DNA from: an uncultured Oscillospiraceae bacterium
GTDB taxonomy: Bacteria > Bacillota > Clostridia > Oscillospirales > Oscillospiraceae
Direction of reading: 5' to 3'
Length of the DNA stretch: 64,000 nucleotides
Assembly: GCA_947632175.1 (NCBI GenBank)
Contig: CANROC010000002.1
Coordinates: 1 to 64,000, forward strand
Shown: piece after piece, positions 1 to 7,743 of the stretch
Layout: each line of letters begins with the position of its first letter
How positions within the stretch are numbered: position 1 is the first letter of the stretch
The notes under the pieces: generated by a model
What the model was told of the DNA's origin: nothing
What the model saw: the letters and a program-made list of their open reading frames with translations, nothing else
Databases searched by the model: none
Position numbers and translations under genes: made by a program

Positions 1-1690
1 AAAAAGGTTTGCGCCGCTTTGCGGCGCAATTTTTTGATTATCCGCGCGGCGGGGACGGAGGAACGAAGAACGGGCGGACACATGGGTCCGCCCCTACATT
101 TTCCAAAATTCCTTCCATCAACACCGTACGGGCCGCCGCCCACGGCGGCCCAGGTTGCAGGGCTTGGATTGCCCCCAATGAACGCCGTAGGGGTCGCCGT
201 CCTCGGCGACCCGCGTTCCGGTGACCTCCCATGTCGGTTGAATGGGATAACATTCCATATCCCCCGTAGGGGCGGACCCATGTGTCCGCCCGTGCAACGT
301 GGCGGGACGGGAATGGTTCCGATAAAACGGAAAATGGTGGCTATCGGAGGGGCGGGTCGCCGGGGACGGCGACCCCTACGGCGGATATTGCAGGCCGGTG
401 GTGCGGCGGCGGGGGCGGGTGGGTGGGAAATATAAGAATGCGGCGAAGCCGCAAACCTTTCCCCGCCGCCGCGAGATAAACGCCCCCACCCTGCCAGTCG
501 CTGCGCTCGGGCACCCCTCCCGGAGGGAGGGGCTTTGGCGGGTGCGTTCATCGGGACCGCCCTGTCATCCCACGCTCGCTGCCCCCCTGCCCCCCTCCTA
601 CGAGGAGGGGGCAAAAAAGGTTGCGCCGCTTTGCGGCGCAATTTTTTTGATTTGCCCGCGCGGCGGGGACGGGGGACGGGCGGACACATGGGTCCGCCCC
701 TACAGTTTCCAAATTACATTCAAACAACGCCGTACGGGCCGCCGCCCAGGTTGGCCCACGTTGCATGGTTTGGATTGCTTCCGATGAACGCCGTAGGGGT
801 CGCCGTCCTCGGCGACCCGCGTTCCGATGATTTCCGGCGTTGGTTGAATGGGATAACCTCCCATATTCCCCGTAGGGGCGGACCCATGTGTCCGCCCGTG
901 CAACGTGGCGGGACGGGAACGGTTCCGACAAAGCGGAAAATGGTGGCTATCGGAGGGGCGGGTCGCCGAGGACGGCGACCCCTACGGCGGATATTGCAGG
1001 CCGGTGGCACGGCGGCGGGGGCGGGTGGGTGGGAAATATAAGAATGCGGCGAAGCCGCAAACCTTTTTACCGCCGCCGCGAGATAGGCGCCCCCACGCTG
1101 AACGGCACTGCGCTCGGGCACCCCTCCCGGAGGGAGGGGCTTTGGCGGGTGCGTTCATCGGAACCGCCCTGTCATCCCACGCTCGCTGCCCCCCTGCCCC
1201 CCTCCTACGAGGAGGGGGCAAAAAAGGTTTGCGCCGCTTTGCGGCGCATTCTTAGATTATCCGCGCGGCGGGGACGGGGGAACGGGCGGGTTTGGAACCC
1301 GCCCCTACAGTTAAAATGCGTTCAATCAACGACGTACGGGTCGCATCTCCGCGCTAAGAGCCGCCGCTGCGCGGAGATGCGGCCCGTACGGTGGGGTTCG
1401 GGGCGGGTCAATAGACGTGGGGCGGGTCGCCGGGGACGGCGAACCCTACGGCGGATATTGCGGGCCGGTGGCGCGGCGGCGGGGGCGGGCGGGTGGGGAA
1501 TATAAGAATGCGGCGAAGCCGCAAACCTTTTTACCGCCGCCGCGAGATAGACGCCCCCACCCTGCCCATCGCTTCGCTCGGGCACCCCTCCCGGAGGGAG
1601 GGGCTTTGGCGCGGCGGGGGACCCTTCCGGCGCTGCGCGCCACCTCCACCAGGGGGGGAGGTTATTGGTGCGAGGTGGAACTCACGTTGT
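1..1690. repeat. Non-coding mosaic of GC-rich hairpin repeats, block 1
   Basis: There is no believable gene here. The stretch is built from short dyad modules that recur in other blocks of the window: a GCGCCGC-TTT-GCGGCGC hairpin followed by T's (about 11, 623 and 1231), a GGGTCGCC...GGCGACCC dyad (about 190, 355, 795, 955), a GGGCGGACCCATGTGTCCGCCC dyad (about 70, 265, 680, 870), a CCCCTCCCGGAGGGAGGGG dyad (about 510, 1115, 1580) and a CCTCCTACGAGGAGG dyad (about 595, 1200). The modules appear in the same order three times with a period of about 610 bp; the third unit is shortened. Open frames across the block translate into the same repeated low-complexity peptides in several frames, as expected of repeats rather than proteins. 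Confidence 0.85.
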
Positions 1691-1711
1691 GCTATTTTTG
1701 CTAAATAATAC

Positions 1712-1740
1712 TTGACAAATAATTAATTTTGTGGTATAAT
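1712..1740 (+). promoter_or_regulatory. Perfect-consensus sigma-A promoter, antisense to the cellulase gene
   Basis: TTGACA at 1712-1717 and TATAAT at 1735-1740 are separated by 17 bp in an AT-rich patch. It points rightward into the 3' end of the leftward GH5 gene, and no plus-strand gene follows. It could drive an antisense RNA or be left over from a deleted gene. Confidence 0.7.
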
Positions 1741-1751
1741 ACGGGGAGCGG

Positions 1752-3479
1752 TCAAGTCAGGAGGCGGAGGATGAGGCCGATGGTCTGGAGGGTGGCGTTG
1801 GGGGCGAGGGTGGCGTTCCAGGGGGCGTTGGTGAGGGTGAGGGTGCGGCCGGAGGCGGTGGCGGCGGCGTTCCAGACGTTGTCGATGGCGAAAGGGGCGT
1901 CCAGGACAATCTGGGCCTGCCAGGACTCCACGGGCGCGCCGGTGGTGTTCGTGACGGTGACGGCGTACTGGCGGTAGGCGCCGTCGGCGGAGGTCCACTC
2001 GTTCACCAGGGTAAGGTCAGCGGTCAGCCATGGAACATTCTCGGCGGTTTCCGAGGGAGGCGTAGTCGGCGGGGCCACGGCCGGGGGATCTGACGGCTCC
2101 GGTTGAGCCGCGGGAGATGTGTCCGACGGCTCCGGCGGGGTCGTGGACGGGGGCTCGGGCGGGGTCGAGGGATCGGATAAGGCCGGGGCGGTGCCGGAGA
2201 GGGTACGGAGGAGCCATTTTCCGGCGGTGGTGAGGTCGGATTCGGTAAGGCCGCTGGTTTTGGCGCAGGAGCTGCGGATGGCGGCGGAATCCTCGGCCTT
2301 GTTGGAGAGGCTCCACATGAGGTAGCTGACGCCGCGCTCGTTCAGGGCCGCCGTCCAGCGGTCGGCCTCGGCCTCGTCGAGGCCGCCGTTGCCGCTGGCG
2401 TCGGTGATGCCGAACTCGCTGACGAAGATGGGAAGGCCCGCGTCCAGGGCGGCGAGCATGGTGTTCCGCAGGTCCGCCCGGTGGGTCCCGGCGTAAAAGT
2501 GGAGGGTGTACATGATGTTGTCAAATTCGGACAGGGGCGCCCTGACGGCCTCGTCCACACGCTGGGACCAGTTGGGGGTGCCCACCAGGATGACGCAGTC
2601 CGGGTCGTTCTGGCGGATGACGGGGATGACCTCCCGGGCGTAGGCGGCGATGTCCTGCCAGGTCGTACCGCCGTTGGGCTCGTTGCAGATCTCGTAGAGG
2701 ACGTGGGTCTTTTGGGCCAAAAGGGCGGAAATCTCCCGGAAAAAGGCGACGGCCTCGGCCTTGTGGGCGTTGGGGTTGCCGTCGGAGAGGATGTGCCAGT
2801 CCACGATGACGTAGAGGCCCGCCCGCTCGGCGTAGTCCACGCCGTCCAGGACCAGCTTTTTCAGGGCCGCCCGGTCGCCGCCCGTACACCAGCCGCCGTA
2901 CTCGGCGGTGTAGAGGGCCAGGCGCACGGCGTTGACGCCCCAGCTTTGCGCCATCTCGGCGAAAAGCGCCTCGTTGACGAACTGCGGGAACCAGGCAAGG
3001 CCGTGGGTGCTGACGCCCCGCAGCTGAACGGGCTCGCCGGCGGCGTTCACGAGCCGCGTGCCGCGCACCGCCAGGGGGCTCAGGCTCCCGCTCCCCTGCT
3101 GGGGACGCGCAGATGGGGCGGTGGGCTCAGAGGGAGGCTGGGTGGGCGGTTTGGTGGGCTCCGTGGGGGGCTCCGTGGGGGGCTCCGTGGACGGATCCGT
3201 AGTAGGTTCGGTGACAGGCCCGGTGGACGGATCCGTCACGGGTTCCGTGGGCGGCTCGGTGACGGGCTGTGAGGGGGGCTCTGTGACGGGCTCCGTGACG
3301 GGTTTCGTGGGAGGCTCCGCGACGGGCCGGGTGGACGGTTCGCCGGAAGGCTCCGTCGCCGGCTGGGTGGGCGGGAGCGTGGGGGCGTCTTGGGTGTCCC
3401 GGTCCTTCGGGAGGACCAGGAGGAGCAGGGCCAAAAGGAAGAGGGCCGCGGCTATGGCGGCCACGGCTCCACGGTTCAT
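1752..3479 (-). CDS. Secreted GH5 endoglucanase with C-terminal CBM2-like module
   Basis: Predicted extracellular beta-1,4-glucanase of 575 residues. An N-terminal hydrophobic segment (about 5-24) acts as signal or membrane anchor. Residues about 30-128 are a Thr/Glu/Pro-rich linker of TEP-type repeats. The GH5 barrel spans about 135-430, with the acid/base Glu in the NEPNG motif (E267) and the nucleophile in VSEFG (E355); HFYAGTH is also typical. A second Pro/Ser/Thr linker (about 435-485) leads to a beta-sandwich resembling CBM2 (about 485-575; VTVTNTTGAPVESWQ region). Its ATG overlaps the stop of the upstream Nudix fusion gene by 4 bp, so it is the last gene of an operon. An anchored cellulase suggests life on plant fibre. 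The GH5 call is strong, the CBM family less so. Confidence 0.9.
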   Translation of the reverse strand: MNRGAVAAIAAALFLLALLLLVLPKDRDTQDAPTLPPTQPATEPSGEPSTRPVAEPPTKPVTEPVTEPPSQPVTEPPTEPVTDPSTGPVTEPTTDPSTEPPTEPPTEPTKPPTQPPSEPTAPSARPQQGSGSLSPLAVRGTRLVNAAGEPVQLRGVSTHGLAWFPQFVNEALFAEMAQSWGVNAVRLALYTAEYGGWCTGGDRAALKKLVLDGVDYAERAGLYVIVDWHILSDGNPNAHKAEAVAFFREISALLAQKTHVLYEICNEPNGGTTWQDIAAYAREVIPVIRQNDPDCVILVGTPNWSQRVDEAVRAPLSEFDNIMYTLHFYAGTHRADLRNTMLAALDAGLPIFVSEFGITDASGNGGLDEAEADRWTAALNERGVSYLMWSLSNKAEDSAAIRSSCAKTSGLTESDLTTAGKWLLRTLSGTAPALSDPSTPPEPPSTTPPEPSDTSPAAQPEPSDPPAVAPPTTPPSETAENVPWLTADLTLVNEWTSADGAYRQYAVTVTNTTGAPVESWQAQIVLDAPFAIDNVWNAAATASGRTLTLTNAPWNATLAPNATLQTIGLILRLLT

Positions 3480-4357
3480 CCGTTCTCCTTTCCGGTGAGG
3501 TGCTCGATGTCCAGGCGCAGGACGGTCATGGCGGCGTACTCGTCGTCGATGGCCTTTTGGCGGTGCTCGTCCGTGTCATGGGGATTATACTTCCGGGCCA
3601 GGGCCTCCGCGGCGCGGCGGCGCTGGGGGTCGTCGGTGACCTCACGGATCCGGCCGAAAGCGATGACGCTGGCGTAGTGGGTGGTGTAGTTGTCCGGGTC
3701 CACGTCGTCCCGGACCACCGCGCAGAAGGAGCAGCGGGGCTCCCGGCGGGCGGCCTCAAGCCTGTGGCCGGTCCTCGCGCCGTGGAACCAGAGGGAATCG
3801 CCGTCATAGGCGAAGCTCACCGGCACGGCGTAGGGGTAGCCGTCGTCCCCGGAAAGGGCCAGGACGCCGGAGGAGGCGGTTTTCAAAATCTCCCGGCATT
3901 TGTCCCCGTCCATCTGCCGCGCCTTCCGGCGCATGGGGCGAAAGGCCGGTGTCCGGGCGTTCAAGAACCGGTCCGCTGCCAGGACGGTCTCCCGGTCGGA
4001 CGGATGGGTGAGGACGGTGAGGGCGTCGGGTAGGGGCAGCCACTGGCAGGACGTCACCTCCTCCGGCTGGGAGACGGTGTCCGTCGTGTCGCTCTCGGCC
4101 AGGAAGAAGACGACCTCCTTGAGGCACCCCTCGTAGGGGCTGTATTCGATGGTATGGCGAAAGCCGTCGAGGAAGCGGACGGTGAGGGCGGTCTCCTCCC
4201 GGATCTCCCGGGCCGCCGTCTCGCGCTCCGTCTCGGCTCCCTCCACGTGGCCCTTGCAGATGGAGGTGTGGCCCTTGACCATGTGCTCCACGAGGTAGAG
4301 GCGCGCGCCATTTCGCACCGTGAAGACCACGGCGCCGCAGCTTTTTTCACGGATCAT
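3476..4357 (-). CDS. Nudix hydrolase fused to a PNPOx-like flavin split-barrel domain
   Basis: A 293-residue fusion. Residues about 1-135 form a Nudix domain with a clear Nudix box (GHVEGAETERETAAREIREE, first residues near 36); its final Gly is replaced by Ala. Residues about 155-290 resemble pyridoxamine 5'-phosphate oxidase-like split-barrel proteins (GVLALSGDDGYPYAVPVSFAY, then HGARTGHRLEA). The first domain would cleave nucleoside-diphosphate-X substrates and the second would bind flavin or act in detoxification; the shared substrate is unknown. The ATG at 4357 is chosen because AAGGAGG lies just upstream. It overlaps the upstream reductase and the downstream cellulase genes by 4 bp each. 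Confidence 0.8.
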   Translation of the reverse strand: MIREKSCGAVVFTVRNGARLYLVEHMVKGHTSICKGHVEGAETERETAAREIREETALTVRFLDGFRHTIEYSPYEGCLKEVVFFLAESDTTDTVSQPEEVTSCQWLPLPDALTVLTHPSDRETVLAADRFLNARTPAFRPMRRKARQMDGDKCREILKTASSGVLALSGDDGYPYAVPVSFAYDGDSLWFHGARTGHRLEAARREPRCSFCAVVRDDVDPDNYTTHYASVIAFGRIREVTDDPQRRRAAEALARKYNPHDTDEHRQKAIDDEYAAMTVLRLDIEHLTGKENG

Positions 4358-4839
4358 GGGGCAAACCTCCTTAAAATTTCGACGCAGGCCGTAAGGCCGG
4401 CCTCGTCCTCCTTGTCGAAGGCGGCGTAGTCGGCGCTGTCCATGTCGAGGACGCCCCAAATGGAGCCGTTTTCGCCCCGGAGGGGGATGACGATCTCGGA
4501 ATGGGAGGCGCAGTCACAGGCGATGTGGCCCTCAAAGCAGGACACATCCTCCACCACCTGGGGCCTCCCCTCCCGCCACGCAGCGCCGCAGACACCGGCG
4601 CCGTAGGGGATGCGGGTCACCGCCGGACGGCCCTGGAAGGGGCCAAGAATGAGCTCCTCCCCCGCCGCCAGGTAAAAGCCGGCCCAATTGGCCCGGGGAA
4701 AGGCGAGCTTCAGCACGGCGGAGGCGTTGGCCAGCGCCGCCGTGCGGTCGCTCTCCCCGCCGGCGTAGAGCGCGAGCTGGTCTTCAAGGAACTTGTAGAA
4801 GTCCCGCTTGTCGGCGGGGTATGAGACGTCGATATACAT
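4354..4839 (-). CDS. GAF-domain free methionine-(R)-sulfoxide reductase-like protein
   Basis: A 161-residue single GAF domain, the usual size for fRMsr, which reduces free methionine-R-sulfoxide in the cytoplasm. Family motifs visible are WAGFYL, RIPYGAGVCGAAW, GHIACDCASHSEIVIPL and GVLDMDS. The GVCG cysteine and the IACD cysteine match the conserved catalytic and resolving set. The third family cysteine, normally just before RIP, reads AVTRIP here, so it is missing, while an extra Cys lies at EDVSC. The ATG at 4839 follows CGGAGG. The stop overlaps the Nudix fusion start (ATGA), which suggests an oxidative-repair operon. Confidence 0.8.
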   Translation of the reverse strand: MYIDVSYPADKRDFYKFLEDQLALYAGGESDRTAALANASAVLKLAFPRANWAGFYLAAGEELILGPFQGRPAVTRIPYGAGVCGAAWREGRPQVVEDVSCFEGHIACDCASHSEIVIPLRGENGSIWGVLDMDSADYAAFDKEDEAGLTACVEILRRFAP

Positions 4840-4856
4840 GGTTTCCTCCGAGGTTG

Positions 4857-5573
4857 TCAGTTGATCTCTGTGTGAAGAGCGGCGATGAGGGCCTGGCAGT
4901 TCTCCTCTAAGACGCTCCAGAACCCGCCGGTCCTGACGAGGGTGATGCCGTTGACGCGGAAATTGAACGTGTCGCCGTCGTATCGGCCGCTGATCTTGAC
5001 CTCCACGGTCATGGCATCGTTGAGGCCGATGGCGATGTCGTTGGTGTCCCGGAAAGATTCGTTGAAGTCGCGGATCTCCTTCGAGGTCCACTTGTCCTGG
5101 TCGCGGATCTCCACGGAGACATTCTCCAACATCCCAGAGTCATAGGACGCGTACTCGTCTCTGAGGCCGTCCAGGACCCCTTGAAGCTCGGCCGCCATCT
5201 CCTCCCTGGCCGACCGGACGGAGATGTTTTTCTCATCGGCACGGGCCCGGACCACCGCCTCGGGCAGGCACTCGACTACCGATTTGGCGTCCATGGCGAG
5301 CGCGGCCCCGACGTACTGCTCCAGTACGTCCTCGGATTCGGTGAAGCCCTCCGTCTCCTCGGCCCGGGAGCCGCCGTCCCGGCTGAGCAGGACGAACACG
5401 AGGGCGACCGAGGCGACGAGAATGGCCGCCACCAGGACGATGAGGGTGATGAGAAGGCCGGTATTCTTTTTGGGCGGCTTGGCGGGCTTCGGCGGCTTGC
5501 CGGCGGCGGAGCCGCAGACGGGGCAGAAGGCGGCGCCGTCGGGAAGCTTCGCGCCGCAGGTTTGACAGAACAT
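4857..5573 (-). CDS. Zinc-ribbon membrane-anchored protein of unknown function (copy 1)
   Basis: 238 residues. An N-terminal double CxxC zinc ribbon (CQTCG...CPVCG, residues 3-22) is followed by a Pro/Lys-rich stretch, one transmembrane helix (about 40-65) and an exported domain of about 170 residues ending in a segment (FNFRVNGITLVRTGGFWSV) also found in the neighbouring 5651-6382 gene. The zinc ribbon should face the cytoplasm and the C-terminal domain the outside. The two proteins share this architecture and are paralogs. It starts at ATG 5573 after an AAAGGAG site and ends 17 bp before the reductase gene. The role is unknown. Confidence 0.75.
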   Translation of the reverse strand: MFCQTCGAKLPDGAAFCPVCGSAAGKPPKPAKPPKKNTGLLITLIVLVAAILVASVALVFVLLSRDGGSRAEETEGFTESEDVLEQYVGAALAMDAKSVVECLPEAVVRARADEKNISVRSAREEMAAELQGVLDGLRDEYASYDSGMLENVSVEIRDQDKWTSKEIRDFNESFRDTNDIAIGLNDAMTVEVKISGRYDGDTFNFRVNGITLVRTGGFWSVLEENCQALIAALHTEIN

Positions 5574-5597
5574 GGCATTTTCTCCTTTTGCCTTTTA

Positions 5598-5628
5598 AAA
5601 ATGGCGCGTGGCAGTGCCGCGCGCCATG
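5598..5628 (-). terminator. Stem-loop between the two zinc-ribbon genes
   Basis: ATGGCGCG and CGCGCCAT arms are followed on the minus strand by TTTTTAAAAGG. It lies in the 77-bp gap between the paralogs and may be a terminator or attenuator that lowers expression of the downstream operon. Confidence 0.5.
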
Positions 5629-5650
5629 GGGGGATATGGGGATGTGGGGG

Positions 5651-6382
5651 TCAGTCTACGTTGGCGTAGAGGGCGGAATAGAGGCTGGAGTATCTGGAAT
5701 AGGCGTTCAGGACGCCGTAGTTCAGGTTGTTCACGTCCCAAATGTACCAGCTGCCGCCGATCTTGATGAGCCAGATGCCGTCCATCTTGAAGTTGAAGGA
5801 GTCGCCGTCGTACTTGCCGGTGACCTTGATCCGGACCTCCTTGACCTCCTTGGCGTTGAGCTTCAGGTCATACCATTCCTCAAAATTCTCGTTGAGCTCC
5901 CGGACCTGCTTCTTGGAGTAGTCGCTGGTCTCCTTGCTGACCTCCACCTTCAGGCTCTTGACCTCGTCGAAGTCGATATCATCGTAATAATCGTCCTGGT
6001 CGTCCATCTGATCGTTGATGTAGTCGATGATCTCCTCCTTGGCCTCGCGATTGCTCAGGTCCTCGTTCTTGGCGTAGAGCTTGACGAACACATCGGGATA
6101 GGCGTTCATCACGTCCTTGGCGTCCAGGTCATAGGCGCCCTTGACATACTGCTTCAGGACAGAGGTTTCGCTGCTGCCGCCGAAGACGAGAATGAGGACC
6201 AGGATGAAAGCTACCAGGACAATGCCGGCGGCGACGCCGAGGCCGATGAGCTTGTTCTTGTCCATGTGCGCCAGGTCGAAGCCGGATTTCTTGGCGGGCT
6301 GTTCCGGGGCGAGCGCCGCGCCGCAGACGGTGCAAATGACCGCCCCATCGGGGTTTTGGGATCCGCAGTTACCGCAAAACAT
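5651..6382 (-). CDS. Zinc-ribbon membrane-anchored protein of unknown function (copy 2)
   Basis: 243 residues: an N-terminal zinc ribbon (CGNCG...CTVCG), a charged linker, one transmembrane helix (about 45-68; LIGLGVAAGIVLVAFILVLI) and an exported, acid-rich domain with many Asp/Lys/Tyr residues and a final FNFKMDGIWLIKIGGSWYIW segment shared with copy 1. ATG 6382 is preferred over longer upstream starts because AAGGAGG lies 8 bp before it and the promoter at 6451-6479 lies just upstream. It is the first gene of the leftward operon. No catalytic motif is visible; sensing or envelope function is only a guess. Confidence 0.75.
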   Translation of the reverse strand: MFCGNCGSQNPDGAVICTVCGAALAPEQPAKKSGFDLAHMDKNKLIGLGVAAGIVLVAFILVLILVFGGSSETSVLKQYVKGAYDLDAKDVMNAYPDVFVKLYAKNEDLSNREAKEEIIDYINDQMDDQDDYYDDIDFDEVKSLKVEVSKETSDYSKKQVRELNENFEEWYDLKLNAKEVKEVRIKVTGKYDGDSFNFKMDGIWLIKIGGSWYIWDVNNLNYGVLNAYSRYSSLYSALYANVD

Positions 6383-6450
6383 GATGTGATTCCTCCTTGA
6401 AAGTGTGAATGGATGGTGAAAACGCGCTGAAAGGGCTATGAACATTTTGT

Positions 6451-6479
6451 ACTTTACCACATTCTCCAAAAAAATTCAA
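6451..6479 (-). promoter_or_regulatory. Sigma-A promoter of the zinc-ribbon/cellulase operon
   Basis: TTGAAT (6474-6479) and TAAAGT (6451-6456) on the minus strand are spaced 17 bp. It sits back to back with the rightward promoter at 6528. Confidence 0.6.
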
Positions 6480-6527
6480 TATGTTTTGCGGGGGGCAATG
6501 GGAAAATTCTTTTTTGTGAGGGAAAAA

Positions 6528-6556
6528 TTGACTTTCCGCGGGGGGTGTGGTAGAAT
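6528..6556 (+). promoter_or_regulatory. Sigma-A promoter of the 6595-7643 operon
   Basis: TTGACT (6528-6533), 17 bp, TAGAAT (6551-6556), about 40 bp before the first ATG. Confidence 0.7.
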
Positions 6557-6594
6557 GATAGGTGAGATTCGGGACAAACTGGGTTTGAGGTGAT

Positions 6595-6915
6595 ATGATG
6601 CCCTGCGGCGGATGCGGACAAGAGCTGATTTTAACGGAAAGCGCCCTGGAGCTTCTGGAGGCGCTGGGGGAAGTTGCCTTTTTGCCCGTGGGCGAACGGG
6701 ACGGGCGGGCCTTCACGGTCCTGCCGGACGGAAAGCGCTTTGAAAGCGCCCTGACGGCGCTGAAGCTCTACGGGCTTATCGACGTGGACCCGGACATGCC
6801 CCTGCAGGGCTATGACTACGGCGCTTTAGGGGAGACTGACCGGCGCGGGAGCATCGCGCTTACAAAGCGCGGGCAAGACGCGCTGGAGGCGCTGAGCGTC
6901 CAGGGGGCGGAGTGA
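6595..6915 (+). CDS. Small hypothetical protein upstream of tcdA
   Basis: 106 residues with no family recognised. The N-terminus has one CxxC pair (CGGCGQ). The middle reads like a small alpha/beta or winged-helix fold (ALTALKLYGLID...ALTKRGQDALEAL), which resembles the end of a winged-helix domain, but this is a guess. Two in-frame ATGs (6595 and 6598) follow GAGGTGAT; either is possible. The stop overlaps the ATG of tcdA (ATGA), and a good promoter lies upstream, so the gene is real and probably co-translated with tcdA. Confidence 0.65.
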   Translation: MMPCGGCGQELILTESALELLEALGEVAFLPVGERDGRAFTVLPDGKRFESALTALKLYGLIDVDPDMPLQGYDYGALGETDRRGSIALTKRGQDALEALSVQGAE

Positions 6916-7643
6916 TGGAGACGTGGCTGTCCCGGACGGGACTTTTGCTGGGGCGCGAGGGCTTGGAGCGCCTGCGCCGCGCCCGCGTGGCCGTCTTCGG
7001 CGTGGGGGGCGTGGGGGGCTACGCCGTGGAGGCGCTGGCCCGCTCCGGCGTGGGGGCGCTGGACCTTACGGACAACGACATAGTGTCCGAGAGCAATTTG
7101 AATCGCCAGCTCCACGCTTTGCGCTCTACTATCGGCATGGCGAAGGTGGATGCCGCCGCGGCGCGGGTCCGGGACATCGACCCGGAGATCCGGGTGCGTA
7201 CATATAAGCTCTTTTTCACCCCGGAGACGGCGGGGCAGTTTGATTTTTCCGTCTACGACTACGTGATAGACGCCATCGATACGGTGACGGGCAAGCTGGA
7301 GCTGGCGGTGCGGTGCTTCGAGTCCGGCACGCCCCTCATCAGCTGTATGGGCGCGGGGAACAAGCTGGACCCCACGGCCTTCGAGGTCACGGACCTCTTT
7401 GAGACGAGCTTCGACCCCCTGGCGCGGATCATGCGCAAGGAGCTGCGGCGGCGGGGCGTGGACAGGCTCACGGTGGTCTACTCCCGGGAGCCGGCGCTGA
7501 CGCCGGACGAGGAGGGCGAGGCCCTGGCGCGGCTTGAAAATCCCGGCCGGCGGGACGTGCCGGGTTCCTCGGCTTTCGTGCCGGGGACGGCGGGGCTCGT
7601 CGCCGCCTCCAAGGTGGTGCGGGATATCGCCGGGGGCAAATGA
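6912..7643 (+). CDS. tcdA: tRNA threonylcarbamoyladenosine dehydratase (TcdA)
   Basis: 243 residues, the expected length for the TcdA/CsdL branch of the E1-like ThiF superfamily. It cyclises t6A at tRNA position 37 to ct6A using ATP. Visible features: the nucleotide-binding loop GVGGVGGYAVEALARSG near residues 29-45, DNDIVSESNLNRQLHAL, the VIDAIDTVTGKLEL segment and the IMRKELRRRGVDRLTVVYS region typical of TcdA. The ATG overlaps the stop of the small upstream gene. No terminator is seen before the lipoprotein genes 100 bp downstream. Confidence 0.9.
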   Translation: MMETWLSRTGLLLGREGLERLRRARVAVFGVGGVGGYAVEALARSGVGALDLTDNDIVSESNLNRQLHALRSTIGMAKVDAAAARVRDIDPEIRVRTYKLFFTPETAGQFDFSVYDYVIDAIDTVTGKLELAVRCFESGTPLISCMGAGNKLDPTAFEVTDLFETSFDPLARIMRKELRRRGVDRLTVVYSREPALTPDEEGEALARLENPGRRDVPGSSAFVPGTAGLVAASKVVRDIAGGK

Positions 7644-7743
7644 TAAAAATTCGGTTTTTGGGGAACTTTTCCGGCCTGCGGCGCGTCTAAAGCGTGGATG
7701 CCGTGATTTTCACGGCGATCAAGCAGAAAGGAAATCGTAGACA

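Noticed and set aside
19-1505. Overlapping frames on both strands in repeat block 1 (for example 19-435, 535-1041, 888-1505)
   Set aside because: They translate the same hairpin repeats into recurring RRGRRPLRR and GGHMGPPL-like peptides in several frames, with no ribosome sites and no domain; typical spurious products of GC-rich repeats.
1729-1977. Plus-strand frame after the consensus promoter at 1712
   Set aside because: It is the reverse shadow of the cellulase gene's end, rich in Arg and Val, without a ribosome site.
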